This document shows positions 46,696-58,900 of a DNA stretch of 64,000 bases, in pieces. Positions within the stretch are counted from its first letter, which is position 1. The number at the start of each line of letters is the position of its first letter. The notes under the pieces are model-generated. The model made no database searches. It saw only the letters and a program-made list of their open reading frames with translations, and was not told the DNA's origin. Origin of the DNA: Blastomussa wellsi (taxonomy: Eukaryota > Cnidaria > Anthozoa > Scleractinia > Plerogyridae); assembly GCA_947652115.1 (NCBI GenBank), contig OX393567.1, positions 22,836,032-22,900,031 on the forward strand, given 5' to 3'. A program made the translations under genes and the position numbers.

Positions 46696-47750
46696 CAACC
46701 TTTAAAGGACGAACACGCACAAATGTCTGCTGAAACATTTTTTACCCCAGTGAACCTTCCAGATCCATACGTATTTTATTCCTTTGAAGCTAATACAAGC
46801 AAATTTGTTCTCGCACGACAAGCCAGGAAATACAATACGAGGCATGCAAATCAGTTCATGGGCGCACATGAATTTCGAGTCGGTGACATGTTGCAGGGCT
46901 TCAATCACGCCGTAAGCGTCTTGCCGAATTTCAGTGGTTGCCTTACAGTTTACGATTTTTATGTCAGAATAGTATAATCATCGACTTTGGTCTTCTCAGT
47001 TTTCGCGATTGCCTTCATATTTAATGTAATCGTTCATTTTCGATTTTAGCAATATGTACGCGCCCGGATTATGTCTCTGAGCCGATACAAAACGCTGTGT
47101 TAAATTGTCGTTATGTTGCTACGCCTTCACAAATAACGCTCGTTGCTGAATCAACAAGGACTCCTAGTTGCCTTGAATAACAGGAGAAACGGCTGAGCGA
47201 TAACTTGTTGTTGAGTCTGGGGCATTCAATATGATGGAATTCGCAAGGATCGTTTCGTCACGTTTCCATTTCAGTTAACTCAAAAATGGGCGATTAAATC
47301 TGCGTATAAAAAGACGTCCTGAAAGCCCCCCCAAACATTGGTAATCATTCCATTCTATCCCTATAAATCTTGAAATAATAAAGATCCTAAAGATGCGAGT
47401 TTGTTTGTCAGTTCGGCGCGCTGAGGTTCGATGGCGAATTACTTGGTCGTCACGTTGTCTTCAACTCGCTTCTCGGGTGACACTCCAGCCAACCAGCCAT
47501 CTTTGCAAACTCTTCACCACAGTTTCAGAAATTATGAATGAGGCTTCGCGCTTAGCACTTCACCTACATACACATTACTCTAACCGAAAAATAAAGAACA
47601 CAACTACAGTGCTATATTTACCTTTACGGAGCTTGTTCCGCGAAACTTATAGTGGACAAAAAACACTCCGTCTTATTTTGCTTTCGCAGTGGGACTTCAG
47701 CCCAGTACGCGTGCGCACACAATAATCGACGATATTGAAGAAAGATTCGT
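46696..47750 (-). promoter_or_regulatory. Candidate Sfmbt first exon and promoter
   Basis: Base composition changes from AT-rich to CpG-containing near 46,440-48,000, and a consensus donor follows AAAGGTT on the minus strand at 46,696/46,695. This would suit a non-coding first exon. No TATA box was assigned. Support is positional only. Confidence 0.25.
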
Positions 47751-50700
47751 GCGATCGCGTAGCGTCTGATATGGATTTACATTACAAAACACACCACAAA
47801 AGCGGCAGATCTTTGCTGATTGCGTCCCAGTCCAAAAGTTTAAGAACATTCCAAGCTTAAATCCAATGCTGAGACCACTTTCCACAAGGGAAAGAAAAAA
47901 TCTCGTTCTGTTGTGATGCTTGGCAAAGCGCTCGAAACAGACAACATAATTATCAGACCGCGACAAGGAAATTCGATACAACAATACCGGGCTAGTTTTC
48001 ATTTGGGAATTTAAGCGGAAATGCCTGTTCAAATCCGCCGTGGTTGCTAGAGGGCGTTATTCAGTGTTCCAAAAGATTATTTTTAAAAATATTCCACTTC
48101 TTTCGAGATTGATTTATGGCCGAACTTTGTTTAGAACTTAGCCATTGGAAGGCCCTGTTAAACTCCACGAAATGTTGTGAAAGAGCCATAATTATAGATG
48201 GATCAATTTAAAACCGGTGTGTTAACCTTTGAGAAGCTGGATGAAGAAGACTTTAAGCTGGAATTATTCGATCAAGTGACTGTCAAAAGTACGAGAAAAA
48301 TAGCGGACGAAATGAATTTCGCAACTATGTTTTCATGTCATCGTGGCAATGATGGTTCGAAAATGCTAGGCAACCTTCGTTTGTCATTGGAATCGTATTT
48401 CGCGACCGGAAGCTGCAATTCATTTCTAAACTCGTGGTATTTCACACAAGCGTTTCTCGCAATCTGTTTGGTTAATTCCTGCTTAAATGTGTTATTTTGA
48501 ACACGGTTGTACTCTCCAGTTGCTGGCGATTCCTTGCAGCTTACGAATTCGTAATCATTCAGTGCAAGTATTTTATTAAAACTAATCTATTTTTAACGTC
48601 CATTTTCTCTGAATGTCAATTCCGCCTTGACGGTAAAAAAAAATTAAGTAGACTGAATTAATATGGCAATTTATTTTTCAACTACTGTATAGAAGTTCTT
48701 CAGGCTTCTCGATAGGACAGCGGCAAAAACATTGGCGAGTACCTGGCCTGGCTTAGCCAGTCATAATTCGCTAAAACTCCGCTCGTAAATTATTAAACAT
48801 AAAAGACTATATGTCTAAAAACAAAAAGTACCTGAAATCCTCTTGAATAGATGAATACAAGCCAGAACTTGTGGCCCGGATAATTGCGGCTGACGCTTAA
48901 ATATACGTTTCAGTGTTTCAACAACGACCAACACAATGCTACAACGCCTTTTTTCGATGATTTCGTAGTCTAAACAAACCCTTATTTATTCGTTTTTTGT
49001 AAGTCGTTCAAGACAAACCAAATTCTTGCGGCGCGCCATTTTATCCCAAGATCTCAACCCGTATTCTTAAGAAAGGTCAGTTTCTCGACCAATCAGAAAG
49101 CAGCGAAACACACGTGAGGAACATCTGTCAAGTGTCATTCTTAGGTTTGTTCTTCGAGACCGCACGCAAAACAATCGAGGCTACAACTTTGGCAAAAAAA
49201 ACGCTTAAAAATCGACCGAAAAAAATCTTCTTCGAGAAGCAAAGCTTACGAAATAAACATGGAACAGATAATGCAGGTAAAGGGACATTTGAAAATAAAG
49301 TTTACAATTGTCTTTGTTTGTTTACATTTGGCTTGCACTTGGCTATAAAAAATGTTGCTTTTTGAACGGTCATCGAAACAGACCTTTGAGCTTGTGATTC
49401 GTGACTAATATTACGGTGTAAAAATCTGCAAGCATTTTATGTAAAAATGCACAAATCAAGCATTTTACTTCAATCGGTTCACGGCAAGAAAATGACAAAA
49501 AATGAAAACGAATTACCCTACTCAAAAAGACCTCAATTTTGTATTGAGGGTGTTTTTTTCCTCGAGCGCGGTGTGGTGCGTTAATAAATATATTTATTCT
49601 ACATAAAATTTATATTGCAATTTCGATGTTTTGACTTTTTAAATCGATATCGTAACAATAAAAAATTAATTGTCATCGCGCAATATATATTTTCCTTTTT
49701 CGATAAAAGGATGTTTTATGTAAGTCAAGTTTTTCGTTGCTGCGAAACAAAAATAGAAAATTTCGACATATTTATTGTTCACTTGACTGTCAAAAACATC
49801 AATTCGTGTTCATCATCAATTTTTATTTTACAAGCTCTTTGGAAACTGTAGAAATATCGAATCTTTTTAGTTTAATTTTAGACGTACCAGAAGCTGCAAA
49901 ATATAAATTTTTATTTTGTACCTTCCAGTAAACTGTCAGTCGTTCCAAATTCTAAATATATTCTTTAAACAACAGCAGCGGTACCCTTGGATAATCATTC
50001 ATTTTCGTAACTGTCTAGTGAAACTCATTTGCATTAAGGCTACATATTAAGTTTTCAGTAGTGAAAAACTAAATCCTTTCCAAGTTAATCGGCAAAAATT
50101 CTACGCTGAGTTTCTTTGCCCGTCGTGACCGACATCCTGTTATTAAAGTCCGACCCTATACCATATTTATTGTTACTGAATGCTATAGCAAGATGGATAA
50201 ACAGTTCTCTAACATATTTATTGTAGCAGCGAACGTAAACTTGCGCATATTCTGGTGGGCGGTGATGCACCTTTGTTTTCTAGCTCCCTGCTGTCAGTAC
50301 ATGTGGGTCACATGAAATCGATCATCGAATCGAATGTTCTCATTCACGCAAGCAGAAGACGAAAGAACTATAACAATAAACGAAGACTGGTTGTTTTTAA
50401 TTTGTTAAAACGCTCTGCTTCCCGCAGGTGAAAAAGTGGTTTACCTAGCGATAATAATTTTCCCGGAATCAAAAAAACCGAGGGGCAAAATAACTTTTAA
50501 CGAAAGAGAAATATTCCAAGTGAAACAAAACAAAACAATTCATAACAACTGAAAGATCTGCTCAGGCACAATTCTCAGCTGTGATATTTTGAATCGTGTT
50601 CTGCAGCGACGGGCCAAATCACCTGTGTTTTCTTTGATTTAGACGAATCTCTGGGACCCGGGCAAGGAAACTTCAAAAAGCAAAGTTTACAAAAGAAAAA

Positions 50701-51619
50701 CACCAAAGAGATGATACTAACCCAAAAAGGAACAAGGATAGTTAAGGATGGATCAGGACAGAAAAGATGATTGAGACGGATCTTGAAACATTTACGCTAA
50801 ATTTTTCACGATGCACAAGTCATGATGTAGGTTCTCTAGAGTCTCTAGAGAGTCGCACTGAGTGGGTGGTGGTGGCTAGGGTGTAAGTGATAGGAGGGGG
50901 GGAGGGTGGGAGTGAGAGAGAAAGAGATACTCGCGTTTATTCATTTCGTAGTACAATTTACAGTCGATTTCAGTGCATGCAGAGCATAGACCCGGGTGTT
51001 TCAAAACATCATCCGCAGGCCATAGATCATTCATCCTATTGTACTGGTGAAAAATATGTTTCATTTCCCGGCCGAACTCTCTATACATTTTTAACGTTAA
51101 CTGACGCAGTTTGAACCCTTCTGCAGTTAAGTTCTCAAAAATGGCTTTGCTTTTCCAAACCGTCAGAATAGAACTTTTTGCGTATATGGCGGCCATTTTG
51201 ATTTCTATTGTTTTGAAAGACATTGTGGTATGCCCAGGGGGGAAAATTAATATGTATTTTGCCCCCTGGGTATCAGGATTTAAGAATGGACGCCATATAG
51301 GCAAAAGGGCTATAAAACACCATAATTTCAAAAAGGACATTAATTTTATCCTCAGCGAGCCGTGAACATGTGGCGCGACTGTTGACTGGCTGTCTCGCTT
51401 CGTATGAAATTAATTTTATGCAAACCGATCAGTTTTATTTGCGAAACAAACGCAGAACGTTTGAAACTGAAGTTTATTATCCTTAATTTTTTTTAAAAAA
51501 GAATTTTTCCATCAAAAAGTTAAATTTGAACAGATTTGTGCCGACATAAAAATTATTTTTCGCCACTTCTGTGATCGCCTCGGACGAATGATCGACGTAC
51601 GGGCGAATGTTATTTTGAA

Positions 51620-51905
51620 ATTACTGCAGTTTTCAGAAACATGCGAACTCTGCTCATGTCGACGGTTACGTTTTTCGCTGCCGTCAATCATCAAGCGGAC
51701 CTCTCAGAAAACAGAGGTACACTTCAACAGGGTCAAAAGGTCACGTCTGTCAGTTGTGATTGGTAGACTTCGATCCATTTTGTTTGTTTCTGATTTTCAA
51801 GGTTCATTAACTTTTACCGTAATTATGATTGACGGCAGCGAAAAACGCAATCGTTGGTTCGGTTTTGAACTTCAGAGTTCGCATGTTATTGAAAACCGCA
51901 GTAAA
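51620..51905. repeat. Foldback element with about 75-bp arms
   Basis: The left arm (51,620-51,691) contains 'actgcagttttcagaaacat', 'gcgaactctg' and 'ttcgctgccgtcaatcat'. The right arm (51,825-51,905) contains 'atgattgacggcagcgaa', 'cagagttcgc' and 'attgaaaaccgcagt'. The arms are imperfect inverted copies. Confidence 0.6.
51752..51850 (+). repeat. Dispersed repeat R, copy 2
   Basis: Matches 31,374-31,465 and 31,663-31,690 without the interruption, for example 'gttgtgattggtagacttcg' and 'tgattttcaaggttcattaa'. It overlaps the right part of the 51,620-51,905 foldback. Confidence 0.6.
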
Positions 51906-53039
51906 CACGTGGGTCTGTACAGCTCCCGAGATGATTCCGATCCCGAAATGATCCCCATATGCATTTTGTCCTGGCCTACCCGAAATGATCGATCGATCCC
52001 CAAGTAAGTTTTGGATTGGCGTCTAGACATGGGACTACGGATTGCGTAATACCAAAGCCAAAACAAATTGTAGAACTGAAGCCAAAATAAATTAGTCTTA
52101 GAAATAGGAAAAATTAGTTTGGCGTCAAGTGCAACAATTATTAACAAAAATCAACTTTCGCAATCGGTGTACAAAAACTTTCAATTTGAGCTGACAATAA
52201 ATTGTAAGTAAATATGAACATTGACGTTTTCAAAAGAATTTCATCATCGCAAACACATTCTCAAAAAGAAATCCACCTTTTACATCATTTGAAGCACACA
52301 CATAAAGGAAAAATCATTTTCAAATAAATAACTGTGTTAAAATTATTTTATGTTGTAACTTATTTTAATATAAATACTTGTGCAGTGCAAGCGTTATATT
52401 TGTTTACGAATCTCTAGTCTCTTCTTTATTATCAACTTCAAATTTCCTTTATGTCTCTAGTTTATTTCTTTTTTGTTATTCTTGTTTTCGGCTTTAATAT
52501 TACCCAATCCATGGACCCATGTCTTAATACCAATCTAAATGATTGACGTTTATCGTATTCACAGGTGATTAATGCGTCCAGTGGTAACAAAAGTGATTTA
52601 ATTACGCTAATTAGACACCTGACCCCACACATAGTTGAAGTCCAAAAATCACAAAAACCATATTTTTAATGCAAAATTATTGGACTAACTGGCCTATGCA
52701 CTGTATGGGCGAAGTTGCATCTCTTTATGAAGAATTACAGCCAAATTTGCGCTTAAAAATCGTGTTATAATCGTCATTCCATGAAATCAGCCGTCAACCG
52801 TCACGCGTCAAATGGCCAAAAAGTTAGCCCTCAACCGTCAAAGCAGTTTATTTCTGTCAACGTTTAAAAGGAACTCCCAATTTAGAGCCTCTAACAAGTT
52901 TCTTTGTTTTCAGTGGAGACTGATGTATTCTTAATTTTGTAATGGTTAATCAACCTTGTTCCCAGGGTCTCTCATTTCTCTCTCGCCCCGGGAGAGCGGG
53001 AAGATGAGAGACCGTGGGTACGAGGTTGATGATAATAAC

Positions 53040-53165
53040 AACAACAAGCTTTATTGTTTACATTTACAATAAAATAAAATTATAAATACAGACTACCTGC
53101 AATAGCGGAGCTAATCGAGGCAGGTAGCATGGAGACGTGACTATTACAATATACAATATAGTTCT
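53040..53165 (-). mobile_element. Probable LINE 3' end
   Basis: A TTG-repeat-like edge ('aacaacaacaagctttattg') followed by AT-rich sequence with 'gaggcaggtagcatggaga' looks like the 3' UTR and tail of a non-LTR element on the minus strand. No coding part. Tentative. Confidence 0.35.
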
Positions 53166-53227
53166 AATGACATAAAAGATATACAAAAATTACGAAATTA
53201 CAGAGATTAATTACAACAACAACAACC

Positions 53228-53228
<1 letters not shown>

Positions 53229-53286
<58 letters not shown>

Positions 53287-54610
53287 TTAAGGATTTATAT
53301 AGCACATCTTTCATGACAGAATGATCGCATGCGCTTTACATGAATTAAAATACCAATAAACGTTGTCAATTCCTATGAGCTAAAAATATGTAGCTTTGTA
53401 AGTTAACTTTAAAATTAATTACAGAAATTCAAAGTACCAATAAAATTTTCAATTCCTGTGAGCTAAAAATACGCTAATTTAAAATAATAGGTTTTAAGTT
53501 GACTTTTAAAATTGTTAACTGTGGCGCCTTTCCCAATGAAAGAGGGAAGTGAGTTCCAAACGTGAGGAGCAGCCATACTAAAAGAACGGTCACCAAGTGG
53601 AGAGTAAGACTTACGTAAAGGAAAATTAAATGTAATTCATTGCCAGATCGCAAAGAGTAATTTGCACCAGCCTTAATGGAAACTAGACGCATGACTGCGT
53701 GCACTCGGGCTGCTCGTTTCCACTGAAACTTGATTTTTATGTATAAATATAGATTAATTACAAAACCGCGATAACTCTGTGTCACCTTATGTACAGCTAT
53801 GAAAGTGTTTTATACCTATGTGACAAGATCGAATGGTTGTCTGTGAATTTGCATATTTGTAGTAGTTTCCATATCATTTCTGGTTCGTAAAATGCAGAGA
53901 TAGTTGGAGCCTCTGACTTCCGCTGACTTGGATTGAATAGACAATAAAATGTATTCTATGATTGCCCACCCCGGCAGAGTTATAACTTTGCACTTTATAA
54001 TTTGAAACTCTTGTATTTCAACTTTTGTTTCTTGACATGTACGCAGATCACTCATAAATGTTCGCTCGGAAATTGATCTCTCGTAAGGCATGCGGACTGA
54101 CCCGTTCCGAACATGTTCAACGTCCTTTCGCGTGGACCTACCGCGAACGGCGTGTTCGTTTCTATGTGATTTCAGCTACCTTGATTCATGGAATCCGCGC
54201 TACAATAAACTTTCAAACAACTTCTGCTTTCCATGTGCTCATCGATGTGCAGAGCACTGAGCGACCGCTCACCTACTCGACGCATGCGCTTTAAAGCCTA
54301 GACGGCGATTTGTGACTGAACGTGGAAAAAGAAAATAATGCCGAAATTACAACTCGGCGAGCCCGAGTAATAAGATCAGTTATGTAGGACGGAGCTATGC
54401 TACTTATGACCTTGTACGTTAAAAGCGCAATTTTGAACCTGATCCTGTAAGTTATGAGAAGCCAATGAAGTTTCATCAATAGTGGAGTGATGTGACAGGA
54501 TTTACTTTCCCTCTAAACTAATCTAGCAGCCGAGTTTTGAACCCTTTGAAGCTTGGCTAACTGGTAATCGGGTAGACCATACAAAGGGTCGCAGCGACAT
54601 GTCGCAGCGA
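53229..54610 (-). mobile_element. Broken non-LTR retrotransposon, reverse transcriptase C-terminus and 3' tail
   Basis: Minus-strand fragments in order: L-Y-G-L-P-D-Y-Q-L-A-K-L-Q-R-V-Q-N-S-A-A-R-L-V, an in-frame stop, L-H-W-L-L-I-T-Y-R-I and A-P-S-Y-I-T-D-L-I (54,600-54,370); then, after about 0.7 kb of unrelated DNA, Y-S-L-R-S-G-N and G-D-R-S-F-S-M-A-A-P-H-V-W-N-S-L-P (about 53,690-53,480). These are conserved C-terminal motifs of cnidarian LINE reverse transcriptases. The 3' end is marked by 'gcgctttacatgaatt'-type sequence and an (ATT)n tail at 53,229-53,284. The stop, frameshift and insertion make it inactive. Confidence 0.75.
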
Positions 54611-54671
54611 TTTGTCACCTCGTGTGTTTCGACCTTTTTATCCATCCCTAACCCTCGATACTAAACCCTTT

Positions 54672-54677
54672 TTTATT
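54672..54677 (-). terminator. Candidate ABCC transporter polyadenylation signal
   Basis: Minus-strand AATAAA about 330 bases past the stop codon. It lies beyond a family A SINE fragment (about 54,880-54,965), which would then be part of the 3' UTR. Confidence 0.35.
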
Positions 54678-54879
54678 ATTATTCCTTTAATCATACGGGA
54701 CATCTTAGAATATTACTATATCGAAATTGGTATACTGTGCATGTAGAGGCGGGCTATGTTTCAGCCCCTATAGCTGGTAAACTCGGTTAGCCGCGGAACC
54801 CTCTTTCCATGCAAGCAGGAACTTAAGACAGATGTTTGTTTAAACAAAAGAACCTCTGCCTCCTAGGACTAGTATCAGA

Positions 54880-54965
54880 GCCAGGGGTAGTAGCAATACT
54901 CCTAGCGGCTCCCTGCTACAGAAACGGTGCCAGTAGCTCTGAGCCAAATGGGCTTAAAAGTCATT
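54880..54965 (+). mobile_element. Family A SINE tail fragment
   Basis: 'agtagcaatactcctagcgg' and 'ctccctgctacagaaacggt' followed by 'agctctgagccaaatgggct' resemble the 3' part of family A. Only the tail is recognisable. Confidence 0.45.
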
Positions 54966-55005
54966 CATCGTCATCGTCATTATCATTTTAGCAATGCTAT
55001 GTGCT

Positions 55006-55919
55006 TCATTTATCGACATCAGATAATGTAGCAAGTCTGCTCAGCTCACTCCCTTCTCTATTCAGTAGTGTACCAAAGCTGCCAAACTCGACTACCTTCC
55101 CCTCTCTGAAAACCAAAATCTTGTCACAGTCTCTGATGGTGTTCAAACGATGAGCTATAGTGATAACCGTGGAGGTCCCGAGTTTCTCATGCACTGTGTT
55201 CCAGATTGTTTGTTCCGTGTCTGGATCCACGTGTGCGGTGGGCTCATCCAAGATGATGATTTTGTTTTGCTGTAAGAGCACTCGAGCCAAGCAGATTAAC
55301 TGTCGCTCTCCTACACTGATATTTGCACCATGTTCCAACAACCCGTAGTCTAGCTGTCCATCCAGATTTTCCACCAGCTGTTTCAGTCGCACTTCCTTCA
55401 AAGCTCGCCACAAATCTTCATCCTGAAACTGCTCCATAAGATCAAGATTCTTCCTCAATGATCCACTAAAGAGGACGGGACTTTGGCCAAGAACAGATAC
55501 ACGTCGTCTTGCCTCTTGCAGGTTGATCTCCTTTATTGGAACATCGTCAATAATGACATCACCGGCAGCATCAGGCATGCGCAAAAGAGCTGCTGCAAAA
55601 GATGATTTGCCAGCTCCCGTGCGTCCTGCAACACCAATCTTGTCTCCTCCTTTGATCTCGATATTTATATTCTTTAGTACCTGAGGGCCCCCCGGATAGT
55701 ACGTCAATGATACGTCTTGGAATGTGATCTTTCCTTCGTGCGGCCAGTGTTCCGGGGGGAGTCGTTTCAGATTATATCCTGACTCAGAATCAAGCTTGGT
55801 GTAAGTCATCACTCGTTCAACTGATGTCATTAAATTCTCGACATCCGATGACACTCTGACGGCATATTGAGTCAAATCTACCGTCTCGATGACGTAAACC
55901 AGTGCAAGCCCGGCAAAAG
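55006..55919 (-). CDS. ABCC4: Transporter exon 6: NBD2 and stop
   Basis: This exon finishes TMD2 ([10 protein letters not shown]) and encodes NBD2: Walker [10 protein letters not shown] at 1086-1094, a Q-loop region [10 protein letters not shown], signature I-S-V-G-E-R-Q at 1188-1194, Walker B I-I-I-L-D-E at 1208-1213 with the catalytic glutamate E1213, and H-loop histidine H1244 in I-A-H-R-L. NBD2 therefore looks competent for ATP hydrolysis. Confidence 0.93.
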
Positions 55920-58900
55920 CTGGTTAGAAAATTGAGAAAAATATTAAAGAGAATTATTAAAAGAACTTAATTTGAATCAAACAAAGCACTTTGCTAATGC
56001 GTTTTTAGTAAACACTCAGAGTGTTCTATCAAAAATTCGGGAATCGCATTGGTCCTCCCACCGTTTTCTATTTAACCATTAGAAAGATTACGAACTCGAG
56101 ATTGCTGAGGTGTCAGAAGCGAACGATGAAGCCGAAGGTGAATCGACTATCATCTCTTAGAGATCTAGAACGAATAAAGTTTCTAGGGCTCGAGATCTAC
56201 GCTAAGCCATTTCTAGGTTTCGCAGCCTAGAACCTTGAACGTGTTTTAGTGTTTTCCTCGTACAGGGCGAACCTATACACTTATATTGCACCCTTTCAGA
56301 TTAAAAAAATGGTTATAAACGTCCAGTCCATGTTTTAGTATTGATAATGTTATTCATTGTGAAAAAGAAAGGTTTTTACATGACACAGAGGGTTTGAAGA
56401 GAAAAGATAGGACACTTTTATAAAAAGAACTTATAAGAAAAACAGTACTTGCCGGTAAACCAGGCAGAAAGTAACTAAATTTTCTAAGCAGAAAGCTTCA
56501 ATTTTCTGTGACTTTCTTAACTTCAGGACTGAAAGTGGAGGATTTCAAAAATTTAGAAGCGACCAATTTCGTTCTCAGAGTCCACGTTCCGGACCCTGAC
56601 CAGCGGTCAGGAAACGAAGGATAACGTTAAGGCGCGCGGGCTCTGGAATCGAGACTGATAAGCGGTGGATTTAGCGGGAAGTGAGTGCGCGCAGTGGCTG
56701 TGAAATCTGAGTAGTGTTCCAGATTGATTCTCACCAGGATTCTGAGACAAAAGGATGGCCATTAGAGACACTGCACAAATGAAAAGCTCGCTGATAAAAT
56801 CCAACCGCACCCCAAGCCATCGGCCACTTGCCACAACCATGATGAACGATTGGTTATGAGTGTCTTGATATCTACAAATAAGAAAAGAATATTGTTTAAT
56901 TTCCGTAAGATTTATGAATTCAAAGTTAAAATAACAAGCAAAACGTTTGGTTTAATTTCTACAAGAACATTTTTGGGGAACTTGCTCGACGTCGTTCGTT
57001 TGATTCGCAGGAGAACATTGCATATATATAGAAGGCACGCGCTATCCTGACAATCAAAACGGCAGCTGATCGCGTTCATGAGGATTTAGTACTCATTGCG
57101 CATTGCGCATAAATACATTCCGAGGGGTCTTAAAAATAGTTTAAAACTATCTATTCAAATAATTATATCGACTAAAGAAAAACGACCAGCGACTTGGACC
57201 AAGACTATATAAACAGATGATAAATTTGCCCGTGAACACCATTGTTGAAAACTGATAAAATTATACGTAATTCATTTGGTCTCGTAAATTGCTCCGACCC
57301 ACCTGTAAAATTGATTAATAAAATCGTTTTGCCTCCCTCTTGTTCGAATGGTGTCCAGTCCATTTAGGGTTTCCGAAATGTGAGAGAAGACTGGACTGCG
57401 GCAAATGGACTCCAACCTCTTCAACTCGCGAGAGCTCTTCAAGTAATGCCTTACAATGTAAACGCCCATTAAACTCAACGGTACAATAATAAATAAAACC
57501 CAGAAATTTGCCACGGCAGGAACAAGAATTGCCGCTAACAAAAACAAGACTAACTGAAGGGAAATTAGGAACATCTTTGGTAACAGCTCATCCATGCAGC
57601 CTACATCTTTAGAGAAGCGGTTCAAAATTCTTCCAACAGGATTTGTGTCGAAGAATATCAGTGGTGCTTGTAATATTGCCACAACCATTTTGTCATGGAG
57701 GCGTTCTGAACATCGTAAAGAGGCCAGAAGAAAGATATAAGCTCTGATAAAGGCAAATATGAAGGCACCACTAACGACACAGCCATAGACACAAAGATTC
57801 GTCGCGTCTCGTTGATCCGTTTGTTGTTTCTTCGTTAAGAATGCAAGCCACACGTCAGGAGAGACCACGATTGCTAAAAAGGTGGTAAATAATACCAAGA
57901 TAACGTTTTATTCATCTTAATTATACATCCAGTCAATCGATCCGTCGGTCAGTCAATCAGTCCGTCAGTCAGTCAGTCAATAAGTCCGTCCGTCCGTCAG
58001 TCAGTCAGACCGTCCGTAAGTCCGTCCGTCCGTCAAACAGTCAGTCAACCAGCCAATCAGTCAGTCAGTCAGTTTTTCAGTCGATCAGTAAGTCAGTCAG
58101 TCATTCAGTCAGACAGTCGGCCAGTCGGTCAATCTGTCAATCAGTCAGTCTGTCAGTCGGTCGGCGGGTCGGTCAATCGGTCGGTCAGTCAGTCAGTCAG
58201 TCGGACAGTCAGTCCATCAGTCAGGTAGTCAGTCGGTCAGTGTTTCAGTCAGTCGGCGGGTCGGTTAGTCGGTCAGTCAGTCACTCAGTCAGTCGGTCAG
58301 TGTTTCAGTCAGCAGGCGGGTCGGTTAGTCGGTCAATCAGTCAGTCAGTCGGTCAGTCGGTCGGTCGGTCGGTCGGTCGGTCGGTCGGTCGGTCAGTCAG
58401 TCAGTCAGCCAGTCAGTCTGTAAACAATGCTCCATTTTTATTTCTTTCATGTTCCTCCCTATAAGAAATCTTATTTTTCACCCTCTATTTTGGCTTTCAG
58501 TTCCCTGTGCCCTTTACCCGTCTCTGCTGTTTTATTAGTTACCTTGTGTGATTAAGCAGAAAAAAATTCCTGCACAGATTCCTAACAGAGGCACGCCACT
58601 TCTGAAGTAGTCCCAATATAGCTGGGATGATACCACTCCAATTGCACGGTCCTCTTGTGGTATTATGAGACCCTTAGCTTGGCTCTTTAGGACCACTTCT
58701 CCATCATTGACATGAGTCGATTGCCCATCTTGGCACCCTGCTTCCAAACTCTCATCTAGTGTACGTTCTGTTGAGATTTTCTTGAGGAGCGGGTCAACTG
58801 TTTCAGTTAAAATACCCTTCTCTTTTAGATCGGCAAAACTACCTTTTCCCAGGACATGCCCCTTATACAACACCATCACTTCGTCCGCGTTTCGCATGTG

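Larger units (their letters stand above)
47751..53039. other. Intergenic region without supported genes
   Basis: Two open frames were considered. One, at 48,198-48,500 (+, 100 residues, M-D-Q-F-K-T-G), starts with plausible coding sequence but matches no family I know. The other, at 50,876-51,340 (minus), has a cysteine cluster C-S-A-C-T-E-I-D-C and may be a transposon remnant. Neither is called as a gene. Confidence 0.35.

Noticed and set aside
46678..46977. 99-residue plus-strand frame near the putative Sfmbt promoter
   Set aside because: No recognisable domain, no clear splice context, and an overlapping open frame on the other strand; treated as chance.
57930..58430. CRISPR-like array or tandem protein repeat
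   Set aside because: Units are only 4 bp with no repeat-spacer pattern, it is a eukaryotic intron, and the Ser/Val/Gly frame is a by-product of the tetranucleotide.
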